A DNA stretch of 64,000 nt from Acididesulfobacillus acetoxydans. GTDB lineage: Bacteria; Bacillota; Desulfitobacteriia; Desulfitobacteriales; Desulfitobacteriaceae. Under the pieces are notes generated by a model that saw only the letters and a list, made by a program, of their open reading frames with translations, did not search any database and was not told the DNA's origin. The stretch is from assembly GCF_900016645.1 (NCBI RefSeq), contig NZ_CDGJ01000032.1; one strand, 5' to 3'. Made by a program: the position numbers and the translations under genes. How positions within the stretch are numbered: position 1 is the first letter of the stretch; each line of letters starts with the position of its first letter. Of this stretch, positions 1 to 9,170 are shown piece by piece.

Positions 1-2
1 GT

Positions 3-206
3 CCTCTGGGGCTGAGAGAGAGCCTGCCTTTGGAAGAATATGTCGACGCCTTGAGGGAGGTTGAATACCAGGGGATCTATAATTTGGAGCTGGACTTTAG
101 AAGGTTTCCGGATGATGAAGATCCGGTGGAGCACATCTTCGGGGCCCTGGCAAGATTAAACCGAGCTCTGGCCGGATCTGGTTTGAAGTCCGGCAGGCAA
201 TGGTAA
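3..206 (+). CDS. Sugar phosphate isomerase/epimerase-like protein, C-terminal end
   Basis: The window opens inside this gene. Sixty-seven codons remain, open from the first base in frame 3 to a TAA at 204-206. The visible part (EEYVDALREVEYQGIYNLEL near the start) resembles the last strand-helix unit of xylose-isomerase-like TIM-barrel proteins, where a conserved Glu in a strand such as NLEL is a metal ligand. That assignment rests on one short motif. The substrate cannot be judged, and the rest of the gene lies upstream. Confidence 0.5.
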   Translation, partial: PLGLRESLPLEEYVDALREVEYQGIYNLELDFRRFPDDEDPVEHIFGALARLNRALAGSGLKSGRQW

Positions 207-296
207 CACTCAAAGACCGATCAGGTGTGACGCTGCGGGGAAATCGAGGCCGAAAAGAGGAGTGCTGACGGCGAAGGGCCGGCATGGTACCCCGAA

Positions 297-491
297 TTAT
301 CCGGCTTTATCTTGAGGCAGATTTTCGGTCTTTGTTTTTCGCGGGCGGCGCAGCTCGCCGCTGAGGAACATCTCGGTTAAGACGAAGCTCGCGGCCAAAA
401 GGAGAAGGGTAAAGCAGTCCGCCAGACTGACATGTGCTGTGATAATATTTATCCCTCCTCTGCTCCGGAGTGAAGCGTTTCTCAGCTTCAT
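297..491 (-). CDS. Possible small membrane protein (holin-like toxin type)
   Basis: A 64-codon frame with one strongly hydrophobic segment (SLADCFTLLLLAASFVL) and a basic tail. The segment recalls the very short putative holin-like toxins common in Firmicutes. The ATG at 491 has no convincing ribosome binding site. A purine-rich GAGGAGGG lies inside the frame, a few bases before ATA/ATT codons, so a shorter product with an unusual start is possible. It could equally be chance. The rest of 207-580 shows nothing else I can support. Confidence 0.25.
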   Translation of the reverse strand: MKLRNASLRSRGGINIITAHVSLADCFTLLLLAASFVLTEMFLSGELRRPRKTKTENLPQDKAG

Positions 492-586
492 TCTAACGGC
501 TGCTGAGCGGGAGCGGGTTATGGCCTTGTAAAATGATTGTAAGCTGAGGCGGAACAGGGATGATTTTTTAGCAGTTCCGGATTTTG

Positions 587-640
587 TTTACAGAAACTTA
601 ACTTTGGATCAATTGTGGCTTTACTTTTGCGTGCTATATT
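587..640 (+). promoter_or_regulatory. Pho box and promoter of pstS
   Basis: Four TTAACA-like hexamers (TTTACA, TTAACT, TCAATT, TTTACT) start at 587, 598, 609 and 620, an exact 11-bp period. This is the layout known for PhoP-binding sites in Firmicutes. A -10-like TATATT follows after 9 nt at 635-640. The same geometry recurs at three other places in this window, which raises confidence. Expected behaviour is activation under phosphate starvation. Confidence 0.85.
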
Positions 641-724
641 ACGCCTGGCATGATAAATGTACGTGCCACAGTCCCGGCGCAGCCGGTAAGTAAAGGCACT
701 TAATAAGTGAAGGGGGAAGTTTCA

Positions 725-1834
725 GTGATTGGCAGGAAAGGCAAAGTTCTCACGGCGATCGTGACGGGGATTCTGGCAGTCTCGATCACGGGCTGCGGAA
801 CCACGGCGGCGAATTCGGCGCAAGCGCCGGGTCAGAAGGCCGGCTCCGGACCGGTGAGTCTTACGGAGGCAGGGAGCACCTTTGTGCAGCCGCTGCTGAC
901 GAAACAGGTCGCGAAATACCAAGAAGAGAATCCCAATGTCAAAATCAGCGTCCAAGGGGGCGGGAGCGGTTTCGGCATCGCCCAGCTGCAGAAACAGCTG
1001 CTCGATTTTGGCGCCAGTGACGCTTTCATGAGTGACGCGGACTTGGCTAAAGCCCAGGGAGGAAAGATTCTGGAGCTGCCCATAGCCTTAGGATCGGTGA
1101 CGATCTCCTATAATGTTCCGGGCTTGCCGCAGCACATTAAGATCAGTCCGGATACCCTGGCCAATATTTACTTAGGCAAGATCGCTAATTGGGACGACCC
1201 GCAGATTGCCAAGGACAATCCGGGTGTGAAATTCCCCAATTTGGCCATCGTACCGGTCCACCGCGCGGAGGGAAGCGGCACCACCTCTATCTTTACCCAT
1301 TATCTCGCCTCCGTCAGTCCGGAATGGGCCAGCAAGGTCGGCAAGGGCATATCGGTGAACTGGCCGAATCCGACCGGCAAAGTCATCGGTGAAAAGGGAA
1401 ATCCCGGGGTGGCCGGAGCCGTGAAGAATACGACCGGCGCGATTGGTTATATTGAGTTGGCTTATGCCCTGGAAAATAACATTCCTTATGCCTATATGCA
1501 CAATAAGGCGGGCAAATGGGTCTTGCCTTCGCTGGAAGGCGCTGCCGCGGACGCCGCCGCTTTCAAAATCCCGGAGGATATGCGCGTCAATATCGTGAAC
1601 GCTCCCGGAGATGCGGCTTATCCGATTTCGGGCTTTTCCTGGGCTCTTGTTTATCAGAAACAGACGGATAAAGCCAAAGGAGAGGCTTTGGTCAACTTCC
1701 TGAAATGGGACTTCACCAAAGGACAGGCGATTGCGCCTTCCCTCCAGTATGTTCCTCTCCCCGACAACTTGACCCAACGCGAAATAGAAATGTTAAAGAC
1801 GATTACCTATAACGGACAACCGCTTCTGAAGTAA
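725..1834 (+). CDS. pstS: Phosphate ABC transporter, substrate-binding lipoprotein PstS
   Basis: Binds phosphate outside the membrane and delivers it to PstCA. The 369-residue protein starts with a lipoprotein signal whose lipobox is ITGC, so the mature protein should be lipid-anchored. The phosphate-binding fold is recognisable from the AGSTFVQPL segment, the SGFG loop and the HRAEGSGTTSIFTHYL segment typical of PstS. I chose the GTG at 725 because AGGGGG sits about 8 nt upstream; an in-frame GTG at 707 would put that ribosome binding site inside the gene. It is the first gene of pstSCAB-phoU and lies directly behind a Pho box. A second, shorter pstS lies at 52.6 kb. Confidence 0.95.
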   Translation: MIGRKGKVLTAIVTGILAVSITGCGTTAANSAQAPGQKAGSGPVSLTEAGSTFVQPLLTKQVAKYQEENPNVKISVQGGGSGFGIAQLQKQLLDFGASDAFMSDADLAKAQGGKILELPIALGSVTISYNVPGLPQHIKISPDTLANIYLGKIANWDDPQIAKDNPGVKFPNLAIVPVHRAEGSGTTSIFTHYLASVSPEWASKVGKGISVNWPNPTGKVIGEKGNPGVAGAVKNTTGAIGYIELAYALENNIPYAYMHNKAGKWVLPSLEGAAADAAAFKIPEDMRVNIVNAPGDAAYPISGFSWALVYQKQTDKAKGEALVNFLKWDFTKGQAIAPSLQYVPLPDNLTQREIEMLKTITYNGQPLLK

Positions 1835-1890
1835 CATGCCGGTTGCGGGCACGCCAGAAAGCCACGCCGGATTGAGTGATTGCGGAAAAA

Positions 1891-1911
1891 AGCTCAGCCT
1901 TATGCTGGGCT
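1891..1911 (+). terminator. Intercistronic stem-loop between pstS and pstC
   Basis: AGCTCAGC (1891-1898) can pair with GCTGGGCT (1904-1911) around a 5-nt loop, with one G-U pair, followed by TCTTTCC. The T-run is weak, so partial termination or 3'-end protection of pstS mRNA is more likely than full termination. Such hairpins usually allow more binding protein than permease to be made. That role is inferred. Confidence 0.55.
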
Positions 1912-1973
1912 CTTTCCGCTGCTTGGCACCATGCTTGGCATCATGGGGGAAGGGATGCGGAGGGGAGACGGCT

Positions 1974-2915
1974 ATGAAAAAGAAAAAGCCACGGGCTTCG
2001 TGGGGTGACCGGATTTTGCGCTCCGCCAGCGGTTTAACTGCCGTCCTGGTGGTGGGTATCATGATTTGGATGGGTTGGGAAATGTTCATTTCCTCCCGGC
2101 AAAGTCTGCATCAATTCGGCTGGGCTTTTCTGGGGGGCCGGGTGTGGGACCCGGTGCATAGAATTTTTGGGGCTCTGCCATTTATTTACGGGACATTGGT
2201 CACCTCGCTCGTGGCCTTGGTCATCGCCGGCCCGATTGGATTGGGGGTGGCCATTTTTCTCAGCGAAATGGCTCCCGCGACCGTGCGCAGCGTGGTGGGT
2301 TTCTTGGTCGAGCTCTTGGCGGCTATTCCCAGCGTGGTTTTGGGGCTATGGGGAATTTTCGTCCTGGCCCCCTTTCTGGGCAAAGTTGTGGAACCCTGGT
2401 TGGGCAAACGGCTGGGCTTTATTCCCTTGTTTCACGGGGCTCCTGTCGGAGTGGATTTGCTCAACGGCGGGCTGATCTTGGCGATCATGATTCTGCCGAC
2501 GATCGCCTCGATTTCGCGGGAGGTCATGACCGCCGTTCCCACTGTGCAGCGGGAAGCAGCCTTGGCTTTGGGTGCGACGAAATGGGAAATGATCCGGATC
2601 GGGGTACTCAGTTATGCTAAATCGGGTATTATCGGCAGCGTGATTCTAGGGTTGGGACGCGCTTTGGGTGAAACAATGGCGGTGACGATGGTCATCGGCA
2701 ATATGCCGAACATTTCCCCGTCTCTTTTTTCGACGGCCTATTCCATGGCGGCCGTCATTGCCAACGAGTTTACGGAAGCAACCTATGGTCTGTATTTGAG
2801 CGCCTTAATGGAAATTGGACTCATCCTTTTCGCTATCACTTTGCTTTTGAATATTTTTGCCAGGCTGCTCGTGTGGTCGGTTGCCAGGGGACCGAAAGGA
2901 GGGCATTTGGTATAA
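1974..2915 (+). CDS. pstC: Phosphate ABC transporter permease PstC
   Basis: One of the two membrane subunits of the phosphate importer. The 313-residue protein is hydrophobic with about six membrane segments and carries the permease EAA-type loop (REAALALGATKWEMI), which contacts the ATPase. The ATG at 1974 follows GGAGGGGA at good spacing; the open frame extends upstream to 1836, but that part has no signal and includes the intercistronic hairpin. The stop codon overlaps the pstA start (TAATG), so translation is coupled. Confidence 0.93.
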   Translation: MKKKKPRASWGDRILRSASGLTAVLVVGIMIWMGWEMFISSRQSLHQFGWAFLGGRVWDPVHRIFGALPFIYGTLVTSLVALVIAGPIGLGVAIFLSEMAPATVRSVVGFLVELLAAIPSVVLGLWGIFVLAPFLGKVVEPWLGKRLGFIPLFHGAPVGVDLLNGGLILAIMILPTIASISREVMTAVPTVQREAALALGATKWEMIRIGVLSYAKSGIIGSVILGLGRALGETMAVTMVIGNMPNISPSLFSTAYSMAAVIANEFTEATYGLYLSALMEIGLILFAITLLLNIFARLLVWSVARGPKGGHLV

Positions 2916-3751
2916 TGGACGCGAGGAGAAATTTGCTGAATGCGCTGATGATGGGTATCTTTTCCCTGGCGGCCGTGATTGCGGTGGTGCCGCTCTTTGC
3001 TGTTCTCGGTTATGTTCTCAAAAACGGCCTGACCTCCCTTAATTGGGCCTTTTTTACCGAACTTCCGGGTATGATGGGTGTCGGGGGGGGAATGGCCAAC
3101 GCCATTATCGGCACTTTGATCGTCGTCCTTCTGGCCAGTCTGATCGGCATTCCCATCGGTATCCTGGCCGCGATCTATCTTAGTGAATATGACCGGAGCA
3201 GTTGGTTCAGTACGCTTGTGCGTTTCACCAGCGACGTTTTAACCGGGATTCCTTCCATAATTGTCGGCATCGTGGTCTACGCCGCCATTGTCGTCCGGAC
3301 CAAGCATTTCTCGGCCTTTTCGGGGGGGGTTGCTCTGGCCATCATCATGATCCCGAGCGTCATCCGCGCGACGGAAGAAATGCTCAAACTCGTGCCCCAT
3401 ACCATTCGCGAGGCGGGTGACGCCCTGGGTATTCCGAAATGGCGGATTATCCTGAACATCGTCTTACCAACGGCGGCCAAAGGAATCCTGACCGGAGCCC
3501 TGCTGGCGGTGGCCAGGATCTCCGGGGAGACGGCCCCTCTGCTCTTTACGGCCCTGGGTAATCTTTACTATGCGCACTCGCTCAATGAGCCGATTGCCAC
3601 CCTGCCGCTCAACATTTACTTCTATGCTATATCCCCGTATGACCAGTGGCATAAGCAAGCTTGGGCGGCGGCGTTGGTCCTGGTGTTTATCGTCATCGTT
3701 TTGAATGTCGTCGCACGGCTGGCTTTTCGCTCACGCTTGCGCAAGAACTAG
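2915..3751 (+). CDS. pstA: Phosphate ABC transporter permease PstA
   Basis: Second membrane subunit of the phosphate importer, 278 residues with about six membrane segments and the ATPase-contact loop IREAGDALGIPKWRII. The ATG at 2915 overlaps the pstC stop and is served by GGAGGG inside the end of pstC, so I prefer it over the open frame starting at 2873. It is followed after 18 nt by pstB. Confidence 0.93.
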   Translation: MDARRNLLNALMMGIFSLAAVIAVVPLFAVLGYVLKNGLTSLNWAFFTELPGMMGVGGGMANAIIGTLIVVLLASLIGIPIGILAAIYLSEYDRSSWFSTLVRFTSDVLTGIPSIIVGIVVYAAIVVRTKHFSAFSGGVALAIIMIPSVIRATEEMLKLVPHTIREAGDALGIPKWRIILNIVLPTAAKGILTGALLAVARISGETAPLLFTALGNLYYAHSLNEPIATLPLNIYFYAISPYDQWHKQAWAAALVLVFIVIVLNVVARLAFRSRLRKN

Positions 3752-3769
3752 GAAAAGGAGAGCTTCGGC

Positions 3770-4519
3770 ATGGGAAATTTAAGTGTACGCAACCTTGAGG
3801 CCTGGTATGGGGCGCAGAAGGCGCTTTTCGGCATCACGGCGGAAATTCCCGAGAAGCAGATTACGGCTATTATCGGACCTTCCGGTTGCGGCAAATCCAC
3901 GTTTATTCGCTGCCTGAACCGTATGCACGATACTCTGCCCGGTGCGAAAGTCAGCGGGGATATCCTGCTGGACGGCAAGAGTATTTATGACCAGCACCCG
4001 GTCTATTTGCGGAAAACGGTAGGCATGGTCTTCCAGAAACCGAACCCCTTTCCCTCGATGAGCATTTATGAGAATGTCGTTGCCGGCTTAAGGCTGAACG
4101 GAGAGCGTCATAAAGAAAAACTACGGGCGGCGGCGGAAAAAAGCCTGCGCATGGCGGCTCTTTGGGATGAGGTGCATGACCGGTTAAACTATTCCGGGGT
4201 CAGTTTATCGGGCGGGCAGCAGCAGCGCTTGTGTATTGCCAGGGCTTTGGCCGTGGAGCCGTCCGTGCTCCTCATGGATGAACCGGCTTCGGCTCTGGAC
4301 CCTATTGCGACCCAAAGAATCGAAGAACTGGTGAGTGCCCTGAAGAAAGATTACACCATTGTCATCGTGACGCATAACATGCAGCAGGCGGCCCGCATTG
4401 CCGATTTGACCGCCTTTTTCCTCAATGGGGAGTTAGTGGAGTTGGGGCCGACCTCTGAGATCTTTACGAAACCGAAAGACAAGCGCACAGAGGACTACAT
4501 TACCGGGCGATTTGGTTGA
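3770..4519 (+). CDS. pstB: Phosphate ABC transporter ATP-binding protein PstB
   Basis: Cytoplasmic ATPase that powers PstSCA. The 249-residue protein has Walker A GPSGCGKST at residues 36-44, the NRMHD segment typical of PstB just after it, the signature LSGGQQQR, and Walker B LLMDEPASALDP followed by the switch His in VTHNM. The start follows AAGGAG. The end overlaps the ATGA region of phoU. Confidence 0.96.
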   Translation: MGNLSVRNLEAWYGAQKALFGITAEIPEKQITAIIGPSGCGKSTFIRCLNRMHDTLPGAKVSGDILLDGKSIYDQHPVYLRKTVGMVFQKPNPFPSMSIYENVVAGLRLNGERHKEKLRAAAEKSLRMAALWDEVHDRLNYSGVSLSGGQQQRLCIARALAVEPSVLLMDEPASALDPIATQRIEELVSALKKDYTIVIVTHNMQQAARIADLTAFFLNGELVELGPTSEIFTKPKDKRTEDYITGRFG

Positions 4520-4536
4520 ATGAGGGAGGAATGGTT

Positions 4537-5184
4537 ATGCGTCAGCCTTTAACGGAGGGTTTGGTTAGTTTGATTTCCCTGCTTAGGCAGATGGAGCAGG
4601 AAGTGGACCGGATGTTGCAAGACGCCATCCGCAGCCTGAAGGATCTGGATCGGGAAGGCGCGGAGCAATGTATCCTGGCCGATCCGAAGGTGAACGGCTT
4701 GGAGACTCAGGTGAATGAAGCTTGTGTCCGCCTGATCGTGACCCAGCAGCCCGTTGCCAGTGATATCCGCAAAATCGTCTCCGCCATGAAAATTTCCACC
4801 GATCTCGAGAGAATGGCAGACCTGGCAGTCGACGTGGCCAAAGTGGTCAAGCGCATCGAGGGTCCCCTGATGAAGCCGCTGATTGACATCCCGCGCATGG
4901 CGGATTTGACGGTGCGCATGATCCATCGGGGACTTGAGGCTTATGAAAAAGAAGATGCCGCGCTGGCAGCCGAACTTGCTGTCATGGATGATGAGGTCGA
5001 CCATTTGTACAATGCCGTCATCAAAGACCTTATCACCCTGATGGCTGCCGATCTGAGCATGACGACCCAAGGTATGTATCTTTCCTTCGTGGCCCGCTAC
5101 ATCGAGCGGATTGCCGACCATGCGACAAATATTGGTGAGCATGTCATTTATATTGTGAGCGGGGAGCGCAAAGACTTGAATTGA
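4537..5184 (+). CDS. phoU: Phosphate transport system regulator PhoU
   Basis: PhoU links the Pst transporter to the PhoR kinase and limits Pho signalling when phosphate is plentiful. The 215-residue protein is all-helical with two PhoU repeats; metal-site motifs such as DLERMADLAVDVAK (first repeat) and YIERIADHATNIGE (second repeat) are clear. I start it at the ATG at 4537, 8 nt after GAGGGAGGA; the overlapping ATG at 4516 would place that site inside the gene. Last gene of the pst operon. Confidence 0.94.
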   Translation: MRQPLTEGLVSLISLLRQMEQEVDRMLQDAIRSLKDLDREGAEQCILADPKVNGLETQVNEACVRLIVTQQPVASDIRKIVSAMKISTDLERMADLAVDVAKVVKRIEGPLMKPLIDIPRMADLTVRMIHRGLEAYEKEDAALAAELAVMDDEVDHLYNAVIKDLITLMAADLSMTTQGMYLSFVARYIERIADHATNIGEHVIYIVSGERKDLN

Positions 5185-5301
5185 GACCCGAATTTGCATC
5201 TGCGGTACGCCCGCGGGTAACGGTGGAATCCAAGTTAACCAGGTTCCCGGAATCGTAATGGGGAGGGAGAAATACAACTGCTAAGCCGGCGGGGAAAGTA
5301 A

Positions 5302-7122
5302 TCATGAACATGGCAGGCTTATTTTAACTACAGTGCCTTTGCCAAGTTCACTCTGCAGAGAAACCCGCCCTTTGTGCAATTCAACCAAGTGTTTGGCAAT
5401 GGCCAGCCCCAGGCCGGTGCCGCTGCTGCGGCGCGACTTATCCGCTTTGTAAAACCGGTCCCAAATGTAGGGTAAGGTCTCCGGGGCTATCCCGCAGCCC
5501 TGATCGCGAATGAAGACATCCAAGGTTTTCCCCTGCGTGACTTCGACGCTTACCACCGTTTGCGCCGGTGAGTACTTTATCGCATTGTCCAGGAAGATGA
5601 CGAAAAGCTGCCTGAGACGATCGTAATCCCCCGCCAGCGGGGGAACACTCGGAGGCGGGTCATAGTTGATATGGACTCCCTTCTTATCCGCGATGGTTTG
5701 CAGGCTTTTCACGGTATCGGCCAGCAGAGTGGGGAGGTGAACAGGTTCTTTGCTGAGTGAGAGCTTGCCGGATTGGAGCCTCGACAGGTCCAGCAAGTCG
5801 GTGACGAGTCTTTCCAGGCCGCGGGTTTCTCCAACCATTCGTTCGTAACACCGTTCAATAGCGTCGGGCCGGTTAATTGTGCCGTCCACAATAGCTTCCA
5901 GGGAGGCTTTGATGACCGTAAGCGGCGTGCGGAATTCATGGGAGACATTGGCGATGAAATCTTTGCGTAGTTCCTCCAGCCGTTCACTTTCACTGATGTC
6001 CTGCACAAGGGCAACACCTCCGCTGACATTCCCGTTCTTATCAATAATGGGCGAGAGTACGAACTTGAGTTTTCTGTCCAGCCAGTCTTTAGTTATTTGA
6101 ACTACTTTTTTGTCCCGCATAGCCATTTGCAGTTCGGCCATTATACCTAATCCGGCCAGGTCATGTTCTATTTCGCGTAACGGGTAGGGGTGAGGCCGGT
6201 GCATGATATCCGGCAAAGCGGAGTTGACATTTAAGGGCTTCAAGTCTAAATCAAACGCCACTATTCCTTCCGAAATGCTGGCTATGATATCGGCTATTTT
6301 GCCCTTCTCAAGAAAGAGTTCATCGATCGTGCAGCTAAGTTTTTCTGCCAATAAGTCCAGGGAGTTCCCGAGCTGACCTATTTCGTCCTGCCGGTTAATT
6401 CCCGTCCGGGCAGCATAGTTGCCGCGAGCCATTTCCAAAGCGGTGCGATTCATGGCCCGTAAAGGGCGGGCGAACTGCACGGCATAATAAATGCCCAGTC
6501 CGAAGGCAGGTATGAGCGCGACCAACAGGCTAACGGCCAAGATACCGATAGCCTTATTGACAGTGGCTGTAATGCCAGTGACCGGAGCGAGCAAGAGCAC
6601 CGTACCGATGACTTGATTATTGGGGCCAAGAATGGGAACACCTGCGGTAAGGGTTGATTCATGATAGAGTGGGTTGAAACCTTCACTGACCGAATCCTTA
6701 CCCGTCAGAACCAGTGGAATAACTTGCTGGGCGGAATCAGGCAGGGGTCCGCTGTTAACCGGATTTCCCGGGCTTATACCCTTCCCCCATCCTCCGCCCA
6801 TACCGAGGCCCACGCCCGTACCCCAACCCGGGCCGGACAACGAGGCGGGATGGCCATGGCCGTCCGTGATCCACACTTTGGCTTCCGTCATCGCATCAAG
6901 AAAGCGGATAAAGCCGTACCCGCGTAAGGGGCCGACGTTGTTCTGATTTTCAGATAACAGGTTCGCGATGATGTGCGCTCTGTTCAGCAAGGTGGTTTGA
7001 CCGGTGTGAAAAGTATAGCCGCGGAACATGAAGATGAAGAAAGTCCCGATAGAAAGCATGGATACTAACACGATCAACGCAAAACCCGCAATCAATTTGA
7101 ACACAATCCGCTTTTTAAGCAT
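5302..7122 (-). CDS. phoR: Membrane sensor histidine kinase, PhoR-like
   Basis: Autophosphorylating sensor that pairs with the response regulator just upstream; their frames overlap by 8 bp. The 606-residue protein has a membrane segment near residues 10-33, an extracytoplasmic region with a striking Gly-rich stretch, a second membrane segment near 192-212, HAMP, a PAS-like domain, the H-box SHEFRTPLTVIKASLE, and the ATPase boxes DNAIKYSP, DQGCGI and GTGLGLAI. The assignment to phosphate rests mainly on convergence with pstSCAB-phoU and the HAMP-PAS-HisKA order of PhoR. The ligand is not evident from sequence. No Pho box precedes the pair. Confidence 0.72.
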   Translation of the reverse strand: MLKKRIVFKLIAGFALIVLVSMLSIGTFFIFMFRGYTFHTGQTTLLNRAHIIANLLSENQNNVGPLRGYGFIRFLDAMTEAKVWITDGHGHPASLSGPGWGTGVGLGMGGGWGKGISPGNPVNSGPLPDSAQQVIPLVLTGKDSVSEGFNPLYHESTLTAGVPILGPNNQVIGTVLLLAPVTGITATVNKAIGILAVSLLVALIPAFGLGIYYAVQFARPLRAMNRTALEMARGNYAARTGINRQDEIGQLGNSLDLLAEKLSCTIDELFLEKGKIADIIASISEGIVAFDLDLKPLNVNSALPDIMHRPHPYPLREIEHDLAGLGIMAELQMAMRDKKVVQITKDWLDRKLKFVLSPIIDKNGNVSGGVALVQDISESERLEELRKDFIANVSHEFRTPLTVIKASLEAIVDGTINRPDAIERCYERMVGETRGLERLVTDLLDLSRLQSGKLSLSKEPVHLPTLLADTVKSLQTIADKKGVHINYDPPPSVPPLAGDYDRLRQLFVIFLDNAIKYSPAQTVVSVEVTQGKTLDVFIRDQGCGIAPETLPYIWDRFYKADKSRRSSGTGLGLAIAKHLVELHKGRVSLQSELGKGTVVKISLPCS

Positions 7123-7804
7123 TGCTCACCTCAAACTTGTAGCCCACACCCCAAATTGTTTTAATCCTCCAGGCTGAACTTTCCGAGAGCTCAATTTTGG
7201 CTCTCAGCCGTTTGATGTGGGTATCTACGGTGCGGGCATCCCCAAAATATTCGTGGCCCCAAACACTGGTTAAAAGATTTTCCCGGGAAAATACCCTGCC
7301 GGGATTACGGGCCAAAAGCCAGAGGATTTCAATCTCTTTTTTGGTCAGGGCAACCGGACGCTCCCCGACTTTTACTTCATAATCGTCAATATTGATCTCC
7401 AGTCCGGGGTGGCGGACCGTTTTTTGCTCCTCTTCGGCGACAACCATGCGTCTTAAAACCGCGCGGATCCTGGCCATGACTTCACCCGGGCTGAAAGGTT
7501 TAACGACGTAATCATCCGCCCCGATGTCCAGCCCTATGATCCGGTCGGCATCTTCCCCTTTGGCCGTGATCATGATCACCGGCACATTGGAGGCGCGGCG
7601 GATCTCCCGGCAGACCTGCAAACCGTTTTTGCCCGGCATCATAATGTCCAGCAGGAGAAGAAGAGGGGAGTATGTCCAAAACATTTTCAGGGCTTCCTCT
7701 CCATTATGGGCGATGAGCGGAGCGTATCCTTCTTTGACGACGTAAGATTTCAGTATTTCCAGGATGCCGTCGTTATCGTCGGCAATCAGTATGTACTTGT
7801 TCAA
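7115..7804 (-). CDS. phoP: OmpR-family response regulator, PhoP-like
   Basis: DNA-binding regulator phosphorylated by the adjacent kinase. Receiver domain with the acidic pocket ADDND, phospho-acceptor Asp in LLDIMMPGKNG, conserved Thr in ITAKG and Lys in VKPFSPGE, then a winged-helix domain ending RTVDTHIKRLRAKIE and GYKFE. Length 229, normal for the family. The start is a TTG at 7804 with GGAGG about 9 nt upstream. If it is PhoP, the four Pho boxes in this window (587, 52556, 53524, 60646) are its likely sites. Confidence 0.78.
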   Translation of the reverse strand: MNKYILIADDNDGILEILKSYVVKEGYAPLIAHNGEEALKMFWTYSPLLLLLDIMMPGKNGLQVCREIRRASNVPVIMITAKGEDADRIIGLDIGADDYVVKPFSPGEVMARIRAVLRRMVVAEEEQKTVRHPGLEINIDDYEVKVGERPVALTKKEIEILWLLARNPGRVFSRENLLTSVWGHEYFGDARTVDTHIKRLRAKIELSESSAWRIKTIWGVGYKFEVSNA

Positions 7805-8378
7805 CTCTCACAACCTCCATACATATGGGGTACCTTCTCGGATCGAGTCACTCAGGCAGCCGTAATTCAGGAGACAGACTTGCGTGGCGTCTTTCTCCAC
7901 GACTGAAATCGCGGAATTCAGTAAACCCAGGAACTCCATCCGCTTCATATTCCTGTTTCATCGTCCTCTGCTCCCCTGGCTCACTGGGTATTGCAGGAAC
8001 TTTATCAAGAAATGGATTGCCTGAGTGGAATTTTAAGCCCTGGCAACCGGGAATCCTCTGACTTCACTCGACTTCAGTCAGGGGAGGGTCAGCAAGTCCG
8101 AATCCGCAGCGAGCGTGCCGGCGCCTTCGGTGAATTTGTTGTACCGGGGATGGGGAATATTGGTATTATCCCCCTTGATCATAGTATAGCGCATAGTAAG
8201 GGCGGTACGCCAGGAGACATAGAAGTGGCGATAAATACAAGAGGCGATAGGCAAGGCGATAGGCACAAGAAGGATTTAAGAAAAGAGGGAATCCACTCTC
8301 TGTTGCGATCTTCCCCGGCCTTGGATATAATTTGGTCATGATTCGGCCGGGAACTGGGGAGGGGAGGGAAAGCGCCCG
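7805..8378. other. Gene-free stretch upstream of phoP and yqeC
   Basis: About 570 bp between divergent genes. I see no coding frame I trust. A hairpin with a 9-bp stem (CCTCTGACT near 8053 pairing with AGTCAGGGG near 8083, one G-U) has no T-run. The remainder should hold the two divergent promoters, but none stands out. Confidence 0.5.
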
Positions 8379-9170
8379 ATGACGACAGCTGCCGGAGGGT
8401 TGTGGGATATGTGCCACAGGGCCGGAGTGATAACTTTCGTGGGGGCGGGAGGGAAAACGACCGCTGTGCGCCAAGTCACAGAAGAAATTGATCGTTCTGG
8501 TTTTTCGGTCATCGCCTCCACCACGACCAAGGTGTTCCCTGATTGTCGTTTTGGCCTGTGGCGGAGTGGGGACGTGCCGCCGGGAAGCGAAGCGGCATCT
8601 CCCTGTTTCTGGTATGCCGAGTACATCGAGGATGAAGGCAAGTGGCGCGGGCCATCCGTGCAGACGCTTGACCGGGCGGTCGCCGCTCAGCGTCAGGCGG
8701 GAGTGGGCAAATCCTGTTGGGTTATCGAAGGTGACGGGGCCAGAGGGAAAAAGTTAAAGCTGTGGCGGACCGATGAACCGCAGATTCCCCGGCTCACGGA
8801 ATGTGCCGTTCTTGTTTTTAGTTCGGGGCTTTGGGGAAATCTTATCCGAGAGAGGGACGTCCACCGGGCGGAGATTTTCCCCGCCTTGACCGGAAGCATT
8901 TGGAATGCCGGGGTAACCTGGAGGTATCTCAGGATTTCTCCGGTTTTTAACTCTTTGTATAGGGATATGGCATGGGTGGTTTTTGCAAATGGTCCCGTTT
9001 TTCCCAAGGCACCCGGGAACGGGATGAGCGAAGGGGCAGTTCTCAGCCGCTTAGGGGACCTCAGCAGAACTGAGCCTGACTGGCTGCGGCGGGTTGAGGG
9101 CCCACGTCACTTAAGGCTGGCTATGGGGGATGCGAAGGAAGGGAGAGCCTTGTGGTACGACTTGTGGTGA
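8379..9170 (+). CDS. yqeC: Selenium cofactor biosynthesis protein YqeC
   Basis: YqeC belongs to the gene set found with selenium-dependent molybdenum hydroxylases (xanthine dehydrogenase/purine hydroxylase type), where it is thought to help make or insert the selenium-containing molybdenum cofactor. The 263-residue protein has an N-terminal P-loop-like GAGGKTTAVRQ, the ASTTTKVFP motif and the GDGARGKKLKLWRTDEP segment characteristic of this family. GGGAGGGG lies upstream of the ATG. It overlaps the next gene by 19 bp, so the two are translationally coupled. Biochemical role is not established. Confidence 0.85.
   Translation: MTTAAGGLWDMCHRAGVITFVGAGGKTTAVRQVTEEIDRSGFSVIASTTTKVFPDCRFGLWRSGDVPPGSEAASPCFWYAEYIEDEGKWRGPSVQTLDRAVAAQRQAGVGKSCWVIEGDGARGKKLKLWRTDEPQIPRLTECAVLVFSSGLWGNLIRERDVHRAEIFPALTGSIWNAGVTWRYLRISPVFNSLYRDMAWVVFANGPVFPKAPGNGMSEGAVLSRLGDLSRTEPDWLRRVEGPRHLRLAMGDAKEGRALWYDLW

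Noticed and set aside
707..724. Upstream GTG start for the first pstS
   Set aside because: It would place the AGGGGG ribosome binding site inside the gene and lengthen the lipoprotein signal unusually.
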